From: Bacteroidia bacterium
Lineage (GTDB): Bacteria > Bacteroidota > Bacteroidia > UBA4408
Assembly (NCBI GenBank): GCA_020845635.1
Contig: JADLFI010000045.1
Span: forward strand, 1 to 35,001
Direction of reading: 5' to 3'
DNA: 35,001 nucleotides
The notes beneath the pieces are model-generated. The model searched no databases. It was not told the DNA's origin and saw only the letters and a list, made by a program, of their open reading frames with translations. Shown in pieces: positions 1 through 6,373 of this stretch. How positions within the stretch are numbered: the stretch's first letter is position 1; each line of letters begins with the position of its first letter. The position numbers and the translations under genes were made by a program.

Positions 1-1
1 A

Positions 2-175
2 ATGTTTGCATTAATTTTTAATGCTGCTAATGCCCAGACCTATTGGGAATTGAGGGGCAATGCAGCAACAACAGGTGATTGGCTTGGTACAAGCAACTAT
101 CAACCTTTAATTTTTAAAACAGATAATTCATCAATAAAGCCATATAAATTTATTATCAACCCTAAATCAAATTAA
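2..175 (+). CDS. Short exported surface protein, 5' end off the window
   Basis: An open frame enters from the left edge and stops with TAA at 173-175. The first visible residues, MFALIFNAANAQ, look like the hydrophobic core and cleavage site (ANA/Q) of a signal peptide, so the true start is probably a few codons outside the window. The mature part begins YWELRGNAATTGDWLGTSN and continues with QPLIFKTDN. This resembles the opening repeat of Bacteroidetes tail-fibre-like surface proteins, which carry a G(N)xxTxxDFIGT...PLVFKTNN pattern. Only about 45 mature residues follow, whereas such proteins usually run to several hundred, so this is probably a truncated relative of the gene at 1176. The stop codon is 1 nt from the next ATG, suggesting one transcript. 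The function is not known. Confidence 0.5.
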   Translation: MFALIFNAANAQTYWELRGNAATTGDWLGTSNYQPLIFKTDNSSIKPYKFIINPKSN

Positions 176-176
176 C

Positions 177-1163
177 ATGAAAAACTACCTCCTTATTTTA
201 TGTTTATTTTTTACTGTATTTATTGCAAAAGCACAAGTTAATTTAGTGCCTAATCCAAGTTTTGAGGATACTTTAGTAACATTTCCTTCATATACTTTCC
301 AAATTAAAAGAGCTAAATATTGGCAGAGGTCGGGCTATGGTACACCAGATTATTTTCACCGTTTATCACCTATAAATAGCAACGTTTCAATACCTAACAA
401 TTTATTTGGTAATCAAAATACAGCAAATCCTGATTGTGAGGCGTATGTTGGAATAATTCCATATTTGTCGTTTGGCGGTGTAAGAGAATTTATTTCAGCC
501 AAATTGATCAACCAATTAGTTATAGGCACAAAGTATTTTGTTTCATTTAAAGTATCTCTAGCTGACACTGTTACCCTAGCAACAAACAAATTAGGTATAC
601 TTTTTACAACTTGGAATTATACTGATACAACACTAATGTATCCTATCGGGAATTTTTCACATATTGTAAGTGATAGTATAATTTCTGATAAAAATAATTG
701 GGTTCAAGTTAATGGATCATTTATTGCAGATTCTTCATACAGTTATTTAACAATTGGTAATTTTTACAACCAGTCAAACGTTGATACCAGTCATTTAACT
801 ACATCAATTGCAACATCTGGTTCTTATTATTATATTGATGATGTTTGTGTATCTATTGACTCTTTATTTTGTAACAATTACTCACAAAATTGTACAATAA
901 CAAATTTAAATAACAGTTCAGTTGAGAAATTTGAATTCTATCCTAATCCATTTTCTAATTCAATTAAATTATTTTTAAATAATTTGAGTCTAAAAAAAAT
1001 TACAGTTTTTGACATCATAGGGAAGCCAATAATTCGTGAAGAATTCAGTGAAAACGAATTTACTTTATATACGGAAAATTTAACACCTGGTGTTTATATT
1101 CTTCGAATTTTTGATACCAAAACATTCAATGAGTCGAATCATATTGTTTTAAAAACCAATTAA
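177..1163 (+). CDS. T9SS cargo protein with type A C-terminal sorting domain
   Basis: This 328-residue exported protein has an N-terminal signal peptide (KNYLLILCLFFTVFIAKAQ, cleavage near residue 19). The mature region opens with VNLVPNPSFED, the usual start of a beta-sandwich module found in Bacteroidetes extracellular proteins. The last ~80 residues form a type A sorting domain: FEFYPNPFSNSIKLFL, then ITVFDIIGKPI, then LTPGVYILRIFD and a short basic tail. In this family the domain sends the protein through the SprA translocon, after which it is removed or replaced by a lipopolysaccharide anchor. The middle (residues 30-230) shows no catalytic motif that I recognise, so binding or adhesion is only a guess. 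It lies 1 nt after the previous stop and 12 nt before the next start, consistent with one operon. Confidence 0.85.
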   Translation: MKNYLLILCLFFTVFIAKAQVNLVPNPSFEDTLVTFPSYTFQIKRAKYWQRSGYGTPDYFHRLSPINSNVSIPNNLFGNQNTANPDCEAYVGIIPYLSFGGVREFISAKLINQLVIGTKYFVSFKVSLADTVTLATNKLGILFTTWNYTDTTLMYPIGNFSHIVSDSIISDKNNWVQVNGSFIADSSYSYLTIGNFYNQSNVDTSHLTTSIATSGSYYYIDDVCVSIDSLFCNNYSQNCTITNLNNSSVEKFEFYPNPFSNSIKLFLNNLSLKKITVFDIIGKPIIREEFSENEFTLYTENLTPGVYILRIFDTKTFNESNHIVLKTN

Positions 1164-1175
1164 CCCCAAAATCCA

Positions 1176-1817
1176 ATGAAAAACAAAACAACATTTCTTT
1201 TTTCAATATTAGTTATACTAGTATTAAAAGTTTCAGCTCAAGAAGATACTATTCAGTGGCATTCTACAGATGATAGTACAAATTACACTTTCAGAAAGGT
1301 GGGGATAGGCTTAAATAATCCTACAGTTCCTTTACATGTAAAAGGTCAAATAACAACTGATAGTTTAAGAGTTTTTGGAAGAATTCATGTCGGACCAAGC
1401 TCTTTGTGGTTGGGTGGAAACCCAGGTAGTGGCTCTGACGATATTACATCAACCAACGGCTTAATTTCTTTTGGCGGAGAACCTTCTGTAACTACCTTCG
1501 ATAATATTCAAGTTACGATTGGAACACAAGTTGGGCAACAAAAATTACACATTAGCGATGGTAGTTCAAATGCAGTAAGAATGCAATATACCAACAGTGG
1601 CACAGGCACTACCTCAAGCGATGGTTTTCAAATTGGTATTTTAGGAGGCGGGAGCAACGGTCATGCAATCTTTAACCAGCAAGAGAATTTACCTATGTTG
1701 TTTAATACGAATGCTACTGAACGAATGCGCATTTTAGGAAATGGTAATGTTGGTATTAATAATGCAAGCCCTGCCAATAAGTTAGAAATTACACATGGCA
1801 CAAGTGGTAACATATAG
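1176..1817 (+). CDS. Tail-fibre-like exported protein, truncated at its C-terminus
   Basis: This 213-residue protein has a signal peptide (KNKTTFLFSILVILVLKVSAQ). Its repeats are typical of Bacteroidetes surface proteins related to phage tail fibres: VGIGLNNPTVPLHVKGQI, GTQVGQQKLHISDGSS, then PMLFNTNATERMRILGNGNVGINNASPANKLEITHGTSGN. In full-length relatives the HGTSGN segment runs on into a longer beta-rich region, often ending in an intramolecular chaperone (peptidase S74-like) domain. Here one further codon and a stop are supplied by the hairpin repeat that begins at 1806. The gene is therefore likely a remnant broken by that element. It has no T9SS sorting domain, which would have been lost with the 3' end. 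It is probably co-transcribed with the gene before it (12 nt gap). A phage origin is not implied, because these modules are common in chromosomes of this phylum. Confidence 0.7.
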   Translation: MKNKTTFLFSILVILVLKVSAQEDTIQWHSTDDSTNYTFRKVGIGLNNPTVPLHVKGQITTDSLRVFGRIHVGPSSLWLGGNPGSGSDDITSTNGLISFGGEPSVTTFDNIQVTIGTQVGQQKLHISDGSSNAVRMQYTNSGTGTTSSDGFQIGILGGGSNGHAIFNQQENLPMLFNTNATERMRILGNGNVGINNASPANKLEITHGTSGNI

Positions 1818-1875
1818 GGATTAAACGAAGCTCTGCTTTGATTTAATCCCGTGTTGAATAAAGCTTCCGGAGCTC
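1806..1875 (+). repeat. Hairpin direct repeat, left copy
   Basis: This 70 bp segment recurs in the same orientation at 3579-3666. Both copies start GGTAACATATAGGG and end with an identical 23 bp block (1853-1875 here) that contains the overlapping palindromes AAGCTT, TCCGGA and GAGCTC. Bases 1817-1850 form a long hairpin: GGGATTAAA then CGAAGC, loop TCT, then GCTTTG, one unpaired A and TTTAATCCC. The stop codon of the truncated surface gene (1815-1817) lies inside the repeat. No gene fits in it. It may be a dispersed genomic repeat or the boundary of a mobile cassette. Confidence 0.8.
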
Positions 1876-1968
1876 GATTAAACGGCTTTAGATGTTTATC
1901 AGTTTTTATTTGTATTTTTATTTCAAAAAAATTAACAGCTTGTTTTAATTACTACGAGTTTTTTACAG

Positions 1969-1986
1969 GCTGCCGTTATGGCAAGC
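1969..1986 (+). other. Short hairpin with one extrahelical base
   Basis: GCTGCC, loop GTTAT, then GGCAAGC pairs over 6 bp with a single bulged A. It sits between the left repeat and the promoter of the ATPase gene. The rest of 1876-2071 is AT-rich with no reading frame of note. The hairpin recalls the folded ends of integron attC sites, but the GTTATGG at its tip does not match the standard GTTRRRY core, so this is only a resemblance. Confidence 0.3.
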
Positions 1987-2071
1987 GTATTTTAGCGACA
2001 CCTAATCTTGATAATTAAGAGCCATTTCGACTTCATTTTTTCTTATAAGTGACCAATGTTGAAAAATAAGA

Positions 2072-2103
2072 GTTGTATAATAATCTTATTTTTTGTAATT
2101 TTG
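2072..2103 (+). promoter_or_regulatory. Bacteroidetes-type promoter of the DUF4143 ATPase gene
   Basis: A -7 element TAATTTTG (2096-2103) lies 20 bp downstream of GTTG (2072-2075), matching the TTTG-N19/20-TAnnTTTG form of this phylum. Transcription would start near 2110, leaving a leader of about 14 nt before the ATG at 2124. This rules out the upstream in-frame ATG at 2073. Confidence 0.65.
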
Positions 2104-2123
2104 CACTATTAAAACCTATTAAA

Positions 2124-3563
2124 ATGGCTTTATTACCATATTCCGAAGAACAGGTTCTTGACCGACTAAGATTTGAAAATCCTTGGTGGGTGACTGGAGC
2201 AGTAGAAGAGTATTACACCTCCATGCAAAGGAGATTGTATTTTGACTTGTTTATGCCTCTTGTAACAGAGACCGGTGTTAGAAGAGCAGTTGTTCTAATG
2301 GGACCACGAAGAGTTGGTAAAACTGTAATGATGTATCATGCTGTTCAAAATCTGCTTGAGAATGAAATTGACCCTTTGAAAGTTGCTTTCATTTCAATTG
2401 AAACGCCTATTTACAACAATATCAGCTTAGAGCAACTTTTTAGTTTCTGCCGAAAGGCAACAAAACAGGAAAGTCTCAAAGGTTGGTATATCTTCTTTGA
2501 TGAGATACAATATTTAAAAGATTGGGAAGTGCATCTTAAGTCTTTAGTTGACAGTTATCCTCATACTCGCTTCGTAGTTTCGGGTTCTGCTGCTGCTGCA
2601 TTAAGACTTAAAAGTAATGAGAGTGGAGCAGGACGCTTCACAGATTTCATGCTGCCTCCGTTGACCTTTAATGAGTTTCTTCATTTGAAACAATTAAACA
2701 GACTCATCACAGAGACAAATTTAGACTGGCAAGGCAGTTTGACAAAATTTTACAGTACCAATAATATCAACGAACTTAATAAGCATTTTTTGGACTATAT
2801 CAATTATGGTGGTTACCCGGAAGTAATTTTTTCTGAAAAAATTCAGAGTAATCCCGGACGATATATTAGAAGCGATATTATTGACAAAGTATTATTGAGA
2901 GATTTGCCAAGTCTTTATGGAATAAGAGACGTGCAAGAGCTTAATTCGTTATTTACTGCTATTGCATATAATAGCGCAGGAGAAGTAAGTCTTGAAGAAT
3001 TAAGTAAAAACTCAGGAGTTCAAAAGAATACCATAAAACGCTACATTGAGTATTTAGAAGCTGCATTTTTAATTAAGGTGGTTCATAAAATATCCAACAA
3101 ACCCAAACAGTTTCAAAGAGCAACACAATTCAAGATTTATCTGACTAATCCTTCATTGCGAAGTGCCTTGTTTTCTCCATTACAACCAACAGACCCTTTT
3201 ATCGGCAATATGGTTGAGACGGCAATTTATGCTCAATGGCTTCACAGAGATTGGTTTACTCCTTACTATGCAAGATGGCAGAAGGGAGAGGTAGATATGG
3301 TTAAACTAGATGACAAAAACTTCAAACCTCAATGGGCTGTGGAAATAAAGTGGAGCAATCAGTTTTATGAAAAACCCGGAGACCTGAAGCCCTTATTACA
3401 ATTTTTAAAGGACAATAACTTGCAAACTGCATTAGTCACAACCATTGACAAAGAAGGAACTAAAGATATAGACAATTTAAAATTAAAATATATTCCTGCA
3501 TCAGTTTATGCTTATTCAGTCGGTAAGAACACAATTTTACAAAAACAAAAACGCAACTCGTGA
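2124..3563 (+). CDS. AAA+ ATPase of the AAA_14/DUF4143 family
   Basis: This 479-residue cytoplasmic protein has Walker A GPRRVGKT (residues 60-67), Walker B YIFFDEIQ (122-129) and a sensor-1 strand VVSGSA (151-156). They are followed by the family's GRF...LPPLTFNEFL segment (170-186). A small winged-helix-like part follows (ELSKNSGVQKNTIKRYIEYLEAAFLIKVV). The C-terminal DUF4143 domain contains GEVDMV and, 15 residues on, AVEIKWS, the acidic/lysine pattern of a PD-(D/E)XK-like nuclease fold; whether it cuts DNA is unknown. The start is the ATG at 2124, because an in-frame ATG at 2073 lies upstream of the predicted transcription start. The gene stands alone between two direct repeats, next to broken surface and RHS genes, which suggests it arrived as a mobile cassette. 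Family members are widespread and often horizontally transferred; their cellular role is not established. Confidence 0.88.
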   Translation: MALLPYSEEQVLDRLRFENPWWVTGAVEEYYTSMQRRLYFDLFMPLVTETGVRRAVVLMGPRRVGKTVMMYHAVQNLLENEIDPLKVAFISIETPIYNNISLEQLFSFCRKATKQESLKGWYIFFDEIQYLKDWEVHLKSLVDSYPHTRFVVSGSAAAALRLKSNESGAGRFTDFMLPPLTFNEFLHLKQLNRLITETNLDWQGSLTKFYSTNNINELNKHFLDYINYGGYPEVIFSEKIQSNPGRYIRSDIIDKVLLRDLPSLYGIRDVQELNSLFTAIAYNSAGEVSLEELSKNSGVQKNTIKRYIEYLEAAFLIKVVHKISNKPKQFQRATQFKIYLTNPSLRSALFSPLQPTDPFIGNMVETAIYAQWLHRDWFTPYYARWQKGEVDMVKLDDKNFKPQWAVEIKWSNQFYEKPGDLKPLLQFLKDNNLQTALVTTIDKEGTKDIDNLKLKYIPASVYAYSVGKNTILQKQKRNS

Positions 3564-3578
3564 CAACAGACACCAGCC

Positions 3579-3666
3579 GGTAACATATAGGGTTTAAACA
3601 AATCTCTGTCTGATTTAACCCTGTGCCTGACTGCCTTTGGCAGGTTGAATAAAGCTTCCGGAGCTC
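3579..3666 (+). repeat. Hairpin direct repeat, right copy
   Basis: This is the second copy of the repeat at 1806-1875, starting 16 nt after the ATPase stop codon. It opens GGTAACATATAGGG and ends with the same 23 bp block (3644-3666). The main hairpin (3590-3621, GGGTTTAAAC...GATTTAACCC) is less perfect than in the left copy. This copy has an extra insert carrying a second small hairpin, CTGCC-TTT-GGCAG (3631-3643). Together the copies bracket the ATPase gene. Confidence 0.8.
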
Positions 3667-3862
3667 AGTTGCAAGTAAAATATATTATGGGGTTTTAAAA
3701 AATTAGTTGTGCTATAAAACAATAAACAAGTGTACTTTTTAGTACCCTTTGAGGGGTGTTTTATGGAGTTTGTGTTGTGGTTATGTTCGTTTTTTTCTTG
3801 TTTCTTATCTTGTTTTCTTTGTTTTTAGTTTTATTTTTGATTGGCCTCAAAAAAAGGGAAGC
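3667..3862. other. Non-coding AT-rich spacer with small hairpins
   Basis: No credible gene is visible on either strand. Two small hairpins lie side by side: GTACT-TTTT-AGTAC (3732-3745) and ACCC-TTTGAG-GGGT (3744-3757). From about 3780 to 3836 the plus strand is almost free of A and C, a strong T/G-rich strand asymmetry. The stretch separates the right repeat from the RHS remnant and may hold decayed element ends. Confidence 0.5.
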
Positions 3863-4186
3863 TTACTGTCCGTCTGAATCAATATAGGCTAACAGATTAT
3901 TATAACAATAGGCATACCTATTAAAATTTTGTGTATTACTCGGATTTTGCACATAATTATCAGGCGAGAGCATCATCCCTACTACAGGGTCATACAACCT
4001 TGCATTCATATTTACTAAGCCAAACTCATTTAGCATTTCATGCCCTGTGCAACCACGGTAAAGTCATGCCGGCAAATTGGTATTACTTGAGCTTAAGCCA
4101 AGTAATCCATTATCTACTTCAAGAGTATTAGACAAAATATAGCTATAATCTTGTGTATTTCTTCTTCTTCCCTAAGGATCAAAATT
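3863..4186 (-). pseudogene. RHS-repeat core domain, decayed 3' remnant
   Basis: Read on the minus strand, this segment encodes the C-terminal RHS-associated core: TGHEMLNEFGLVNMNARLYD, PVVGMMLSPDNYVQNPSNTQ, then NFNRYAYCYNN and a stop at 3865-3863. Upstream the same frame gives DPxGRRRNTQDYSYILSN and GLLGLSSSNTNLPA, but it is broken by TAG at 4174-4172 and TGA at 4066-4064. No start, signal peptide or sugar-repeat array is left. RHS proteins are large polymorphic toxins or surface proteins that wrap a variable C-terminal effector. Here the product would end right after the core, with no effector domain. The fragment begins about 10 nt from the 3' end of tRNA-Arg, so a longer element was probably deleted down to this piece. 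Confidence 0.85.
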
Positions 4187-4196
4187 TTGGCACTAG

Positions 4197-4270
4197 TGAT
4201 TCCGATTGGATTCGAACCAATGACCTACTGCTTAGAAGGCAGTTGCTCTATCCAGCTGAGCTACGGAACC
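4197..4270 (-). tRNA. tRNA-Arg (UCU)
   Basis: The minus strand folds as a cloverleaf of 74 nt. The acceptor arm pairs GGTTCCG with CGGAATC and has discriminator A; the T arm contains GGTTCGAATCC. The anticodon stem is ACTGC/GCAGT around loop CTTCTAA, giving anticodon TCT. No CCA is encoded. It is the last tRNA of a three-gene cluster, and its 3' end faces the RHS remnant. Confidence 0.95.
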
Positions 4271-4332
4271 AATATTTGTAAAACTAAAAACGATTTACAA
4301 ACCGTAATTCGTAAATCGTTAATTTGTAATTG

Positions 4333-4407
4333 TCGGGGCGGCAAGATTCGAACTTGCGACCTCCTGGTCCCAAACCAGGCGCGATGACCGGACTACGCTA
4401 CGCCCCG
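4333..4407 (-). tRNA. tRNA-Pro (UGG)
   Basis: The 75 nt cloverleaf on the minus strand has acceptor CGGGGCG/CGCCCCG with discriminator A, T arm AAGTTCGAATCTT, and anticodon stem CCTGG/CCAGG around TTTGGGA, giving anticodon TGG. A first base C and the CGGGGxG acceptor are typical of bacterial tRNA-Pro. It lies between tRNA-Ser and tRNA-Arg and is probably on the same transcript. Confidence 0.95.
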
Positions 4408-4447
4408 AAAAAATTCATTCTCAAAAGAACCACCTCATAAATCAGTG

Positions 4448-4534
<87 letters not shown>

Positions 4535-4563
4535 CTAACCCTACTTCTGTTTAAAAAGGTGTG

Positions 4564-4594
4564 CAAATGTAGAAACAAAATTCTCAATGACAAA
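4564..4594 (-). promoter_or_regulatory. Promoter of the Ser-Pro-Arg tRNA cluster
   Basis: On the minus strand, TTTG (4594-4591) is followed after 19 bp by TACATTTG (4571-4564), a very good match to the Bacteroidetes promoter. The predicted start near 4557 lies about 20 nt before tRNA-Ser. Confidence 0.75.
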
Positions 4595-4607
4595 ATTATT
4601 TTAATTT

Positions 4608-5201
4608 TTATTTCGTTAAAGTCTTTGTTACATCATATTTCAAGCAGGGGTTATTCTCTCCATAACAAGTCGTACTAACTTTGATTATCAAATCATTAAT
4701 ATCCTGATTAAGTTCCACAAATTTATAACAATCGGCCCAAAATTGCCGTAGGCAATCTTCCCCCAAATATTCAAAATCTTTGGTTGATTGGTAATTTTCC
4801 AACTGTAATGGTTTTGTTTGAAAACTTTGAATAATACAGTAGTTTCCTTGCTTTAGTCGCAAATTAAAATTACCTTGCTCATCTACTTTAATGACATCTA
4901 TTACCGGGTTTTTGGCACTATTAGAATTTCCTTTCTTAATAAAAAAGTATTTATCTAAACAAGGTTTAGGATCGCTCTCCCCTATTTTCTGTTTTTCTTC
5001 ATTACAAATATCTTCTACAATTTCAATACGGCCACTCAAAGTATATGTTGGAATTACCGGGGCTGCTTTGCTTTTTTTTTGATGTTTGCTTACCTTTTTC
5101 TTTACCGGTTTTTTTTTGCTTTGTTGAGCATAAATATTCTCACATACAAAAAAACTTAATATAAATAAAACAATGAAACTTCCTTTAAAATGAATAAACA
5201 T
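4608..5201 (-). CDS. Exported hypothetical protein with lysine-rich linker
   Basis: I do not recognise this 197-residue protein by name. It has a signal peptide (residues ~5-25, ending NIYAQQ), then a strongly basic linker with several KKK runs (29-45), then a compact domain from TYTLSGRIEI onward. The pattern VDEQGNFNLRLKQGNYCI (110-127) resembles the beta-sandwich of carboxypeptidase-regulatory or transthyretin-like domains, which often sit on the outer surface in this phylum. Several cysteines (in VEDICNEE, KPCLDK, EDCLRQF, ADCYKF, TTCYGENNPCL) could form disulfides in the periplasm. There is no lipobox cysteine at the cleavage site. It stands alone between the tRNA cluster and the stress-protein gene. 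Confidence 0.7.
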   Translation of the reverse strand: MFIHFKGSFIVLFILSFFVCENIYAQQSKKKPVKKKVSKHQKKSKAAPVIPTYTLSGRIEIVEDICNEEKQKIGESDPKPCLDKYFFIKKGNSNSAKNPVIDVIKVDEQGNFNLRLKQGNYCIIQSFQTKPLQLENYQSTKDFEYLGEDCLRQFWADCYKFVELNQDINDLIIKVSTTCYGENNPCLKYDVTKTLTK

Positions 5202-5236
5202 ATTTATTAAACAAACTTACTGATTTGATAATCGTA

Positions 5237-5244
5237 CAAAACTA
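5237..5244 (-). promoter_or_regulatory. Possible -7 element for the exported hypothetical gene
   Basis: TAGTTTTG on the minus strand fits TAnnTTTG and would give a leader of about 30 nt. A second match, TAAGTTTG (5219-5212), lies closer to the start codon. Neither has a clear TTTG at 19-20 bp, so the choice is open. Confidence 0.4.
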
Positions 5245-5338
5245 ATGGTATTAGCTGTGAAATAGAAGAACACAGTGCTCTTTTATCCTTAAAAAAACTA
5301 AAATCCTCTCCTACTTTCTCTCAATTAAACAAATAATT

Positions 5339-6223
5339 TTAATTCATTCCTCTTGAATGAACTATGAGTAGGTTACAAGGCATGTCGGCCAAAACATACT
5401 CAATGTCGTGAGTAAAAATTCTATCAAAAATTCCTAAATGGGTATCGGGCGAGTTAAATACCAAAAGATCATAATGGTTCTGTCTGGAAAAGTTGCTAAT
5501 GGCATATCCGGGTTTCCCTTTTACTGCAACTAAATCAACATTTACACCATTCTTCTCAACCGAGCCTACCATATTGTTAAGTTTAGAAAAATCTTCAACC
5601 TCCATTTCTTTTTTTATTTTACTCACACTTTCTTGACTTTCGCCTATAGGCAAATTTAAAATAGGTACATTTATCTCTTGTACAAAAGTAATATTCGGAA
5701 TTTTCTCTAAAGCTGCAATATATAAAGTGGTGTTAAGTGTATGTATAGTTTTAGGGTTATTAGCTCCATTCACCACAATCTTACGCATCTTTTTTGGATT
5801 AATGGAAGGATTAGTTAGCATTAGAACCGAACATTTTGCTCTTCTACCAATAGACCGAGCTATTGAACCAACGTAATATTTATACAAGTTTTCTTTTTCA
5901 AGTGCGCCCAGTATTAATAAGTCAACTATATATAATTTGCATAATTTAAGTATGGTATCTACTGGCTCCCCATCCATCCAAATAATTCTATAATTAATGC
6001 GAGCCAACCCAATCTTTTCAATCAGTTTTTCTAAATGCTCTTCCTTTTCTTGTGTTTTGTTGCCAACATGGATAATAATTAGCTGACTATTAAAAACCTT
6101 AACCATCCTTTTAGTTTCAGTCAAAATAGCTTCTAAACGTGGCGAAAAAGCAATAGCCACAGCTATTGTTTCAAACGGAAAGGGTGCACGATTTTTTAGT
6201 TTTGCATAATCTGGCTCCATCAT
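5339..6223 (-). CDS. Tandem universal stress protein (UspA family)
   Basis: This 294-residue cytoplasmic protein holds two Usp folds. The first (~20-145) shows ETIAVAIAFSP, then LIIIHVG, then DLLILGALEKE and a closing strand CSVLMLTNP. The second (~146-290) shows KIVVNGANNP, then ITFVQEINVP, then YDLLVFNSPDTH and a closing CNLLIVHS. The classic ATP-binding pattern G-x2-G-x9-G-S/T is not intact in either half, so it may be a non-ATP-binding type. Tandem Usp proteins of about 280 residues are common in Bacteroidota and are linked to survival under starvation or envelope stress; the target is not known. MM at the start leaves the exact initiator uncertain by one codon. It has its own promoter-like element upstream. 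Confidence 0.85.
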   Translation of the reverse strand: MMEPDYAKLKNRAPFPFETIAVAIAFSPRLEAILTETKRMVKVFNSQLIIIHVGNKTQEKEEHLEKLIEKIGLARINYRIIWMDGEPVDTILKLCKLYIVDLLILGALEKENLYKYYVGSIARSIGRRAKCSVLMLTNPSINPKKMRKIVVNGANNPKTIHTLNTTLYIAALEKIPNITFVQEINVPILNLPIGESQESVSKIKKEMEVEDFSKLNNMVGSVEKNGVNVDLVAVKGKPGYAISNFSRQNHYDLLVFNSPDTHLGIFDRIFTHDIEYVLADMPCNLLIVHSRGMN

Positions 6224-6247
6224 AAACTATAATAATGTTATTTAATT

Positions 6248-6255
6248 CAAACCTA
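6248..6255 (-). promoter_or_regulatory. -7 promoter element of the universal stress protein gene
   Basis: TAGGTTTG on the minus strand matches TAnnTTTG and lies about 25 nt upstream of the ATG. I see no good TTTG at the expected upstream distance. Confidence 0.5.
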
Positions 6256-6373
6256 GTAAAAATAAAAAGAATTACTGATATAAAAAAGAAAAATAACAAC
6301 TTATTGCTTTGACTTTTTTAACTGATTAAATAACTTGTTTTAAAAAATAGCTATGCAAATACCTTACCCAATT

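Noticed and set aside
1176-1817. A prophage, based on the tail-fibre-like protein
   Set aside because: No phage structural, packaging or lysis gene is present, and these modules are common in Bacteroidota surface proteins.
2073-2123. Earlier start for the DUF4143 ATPase
   Set aside because: The earlier ATG overlaps the -33 element and lies upstream of the predicted transcription start.
3579-3666. The repeat as part of a CRISPR array
   Set aside because: There are only two copies, 1.8 kb apart, with a gene between them and no spacer series or cas genes.
3931-4131. A 66-residue plus-strand reading frame
   Set aside because: It is the complement of the RHS core remnant, which has clear family similarity on the minus strand.
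4151-4387. A plus-strand reading frame with IPIGFEPMTYCLEG and GGKIRTCDLLVPNQ
   Set aside because: It is the antisense of tRNA-Arg and tRNA-Pro. Such peptides are a known annotation artefact.
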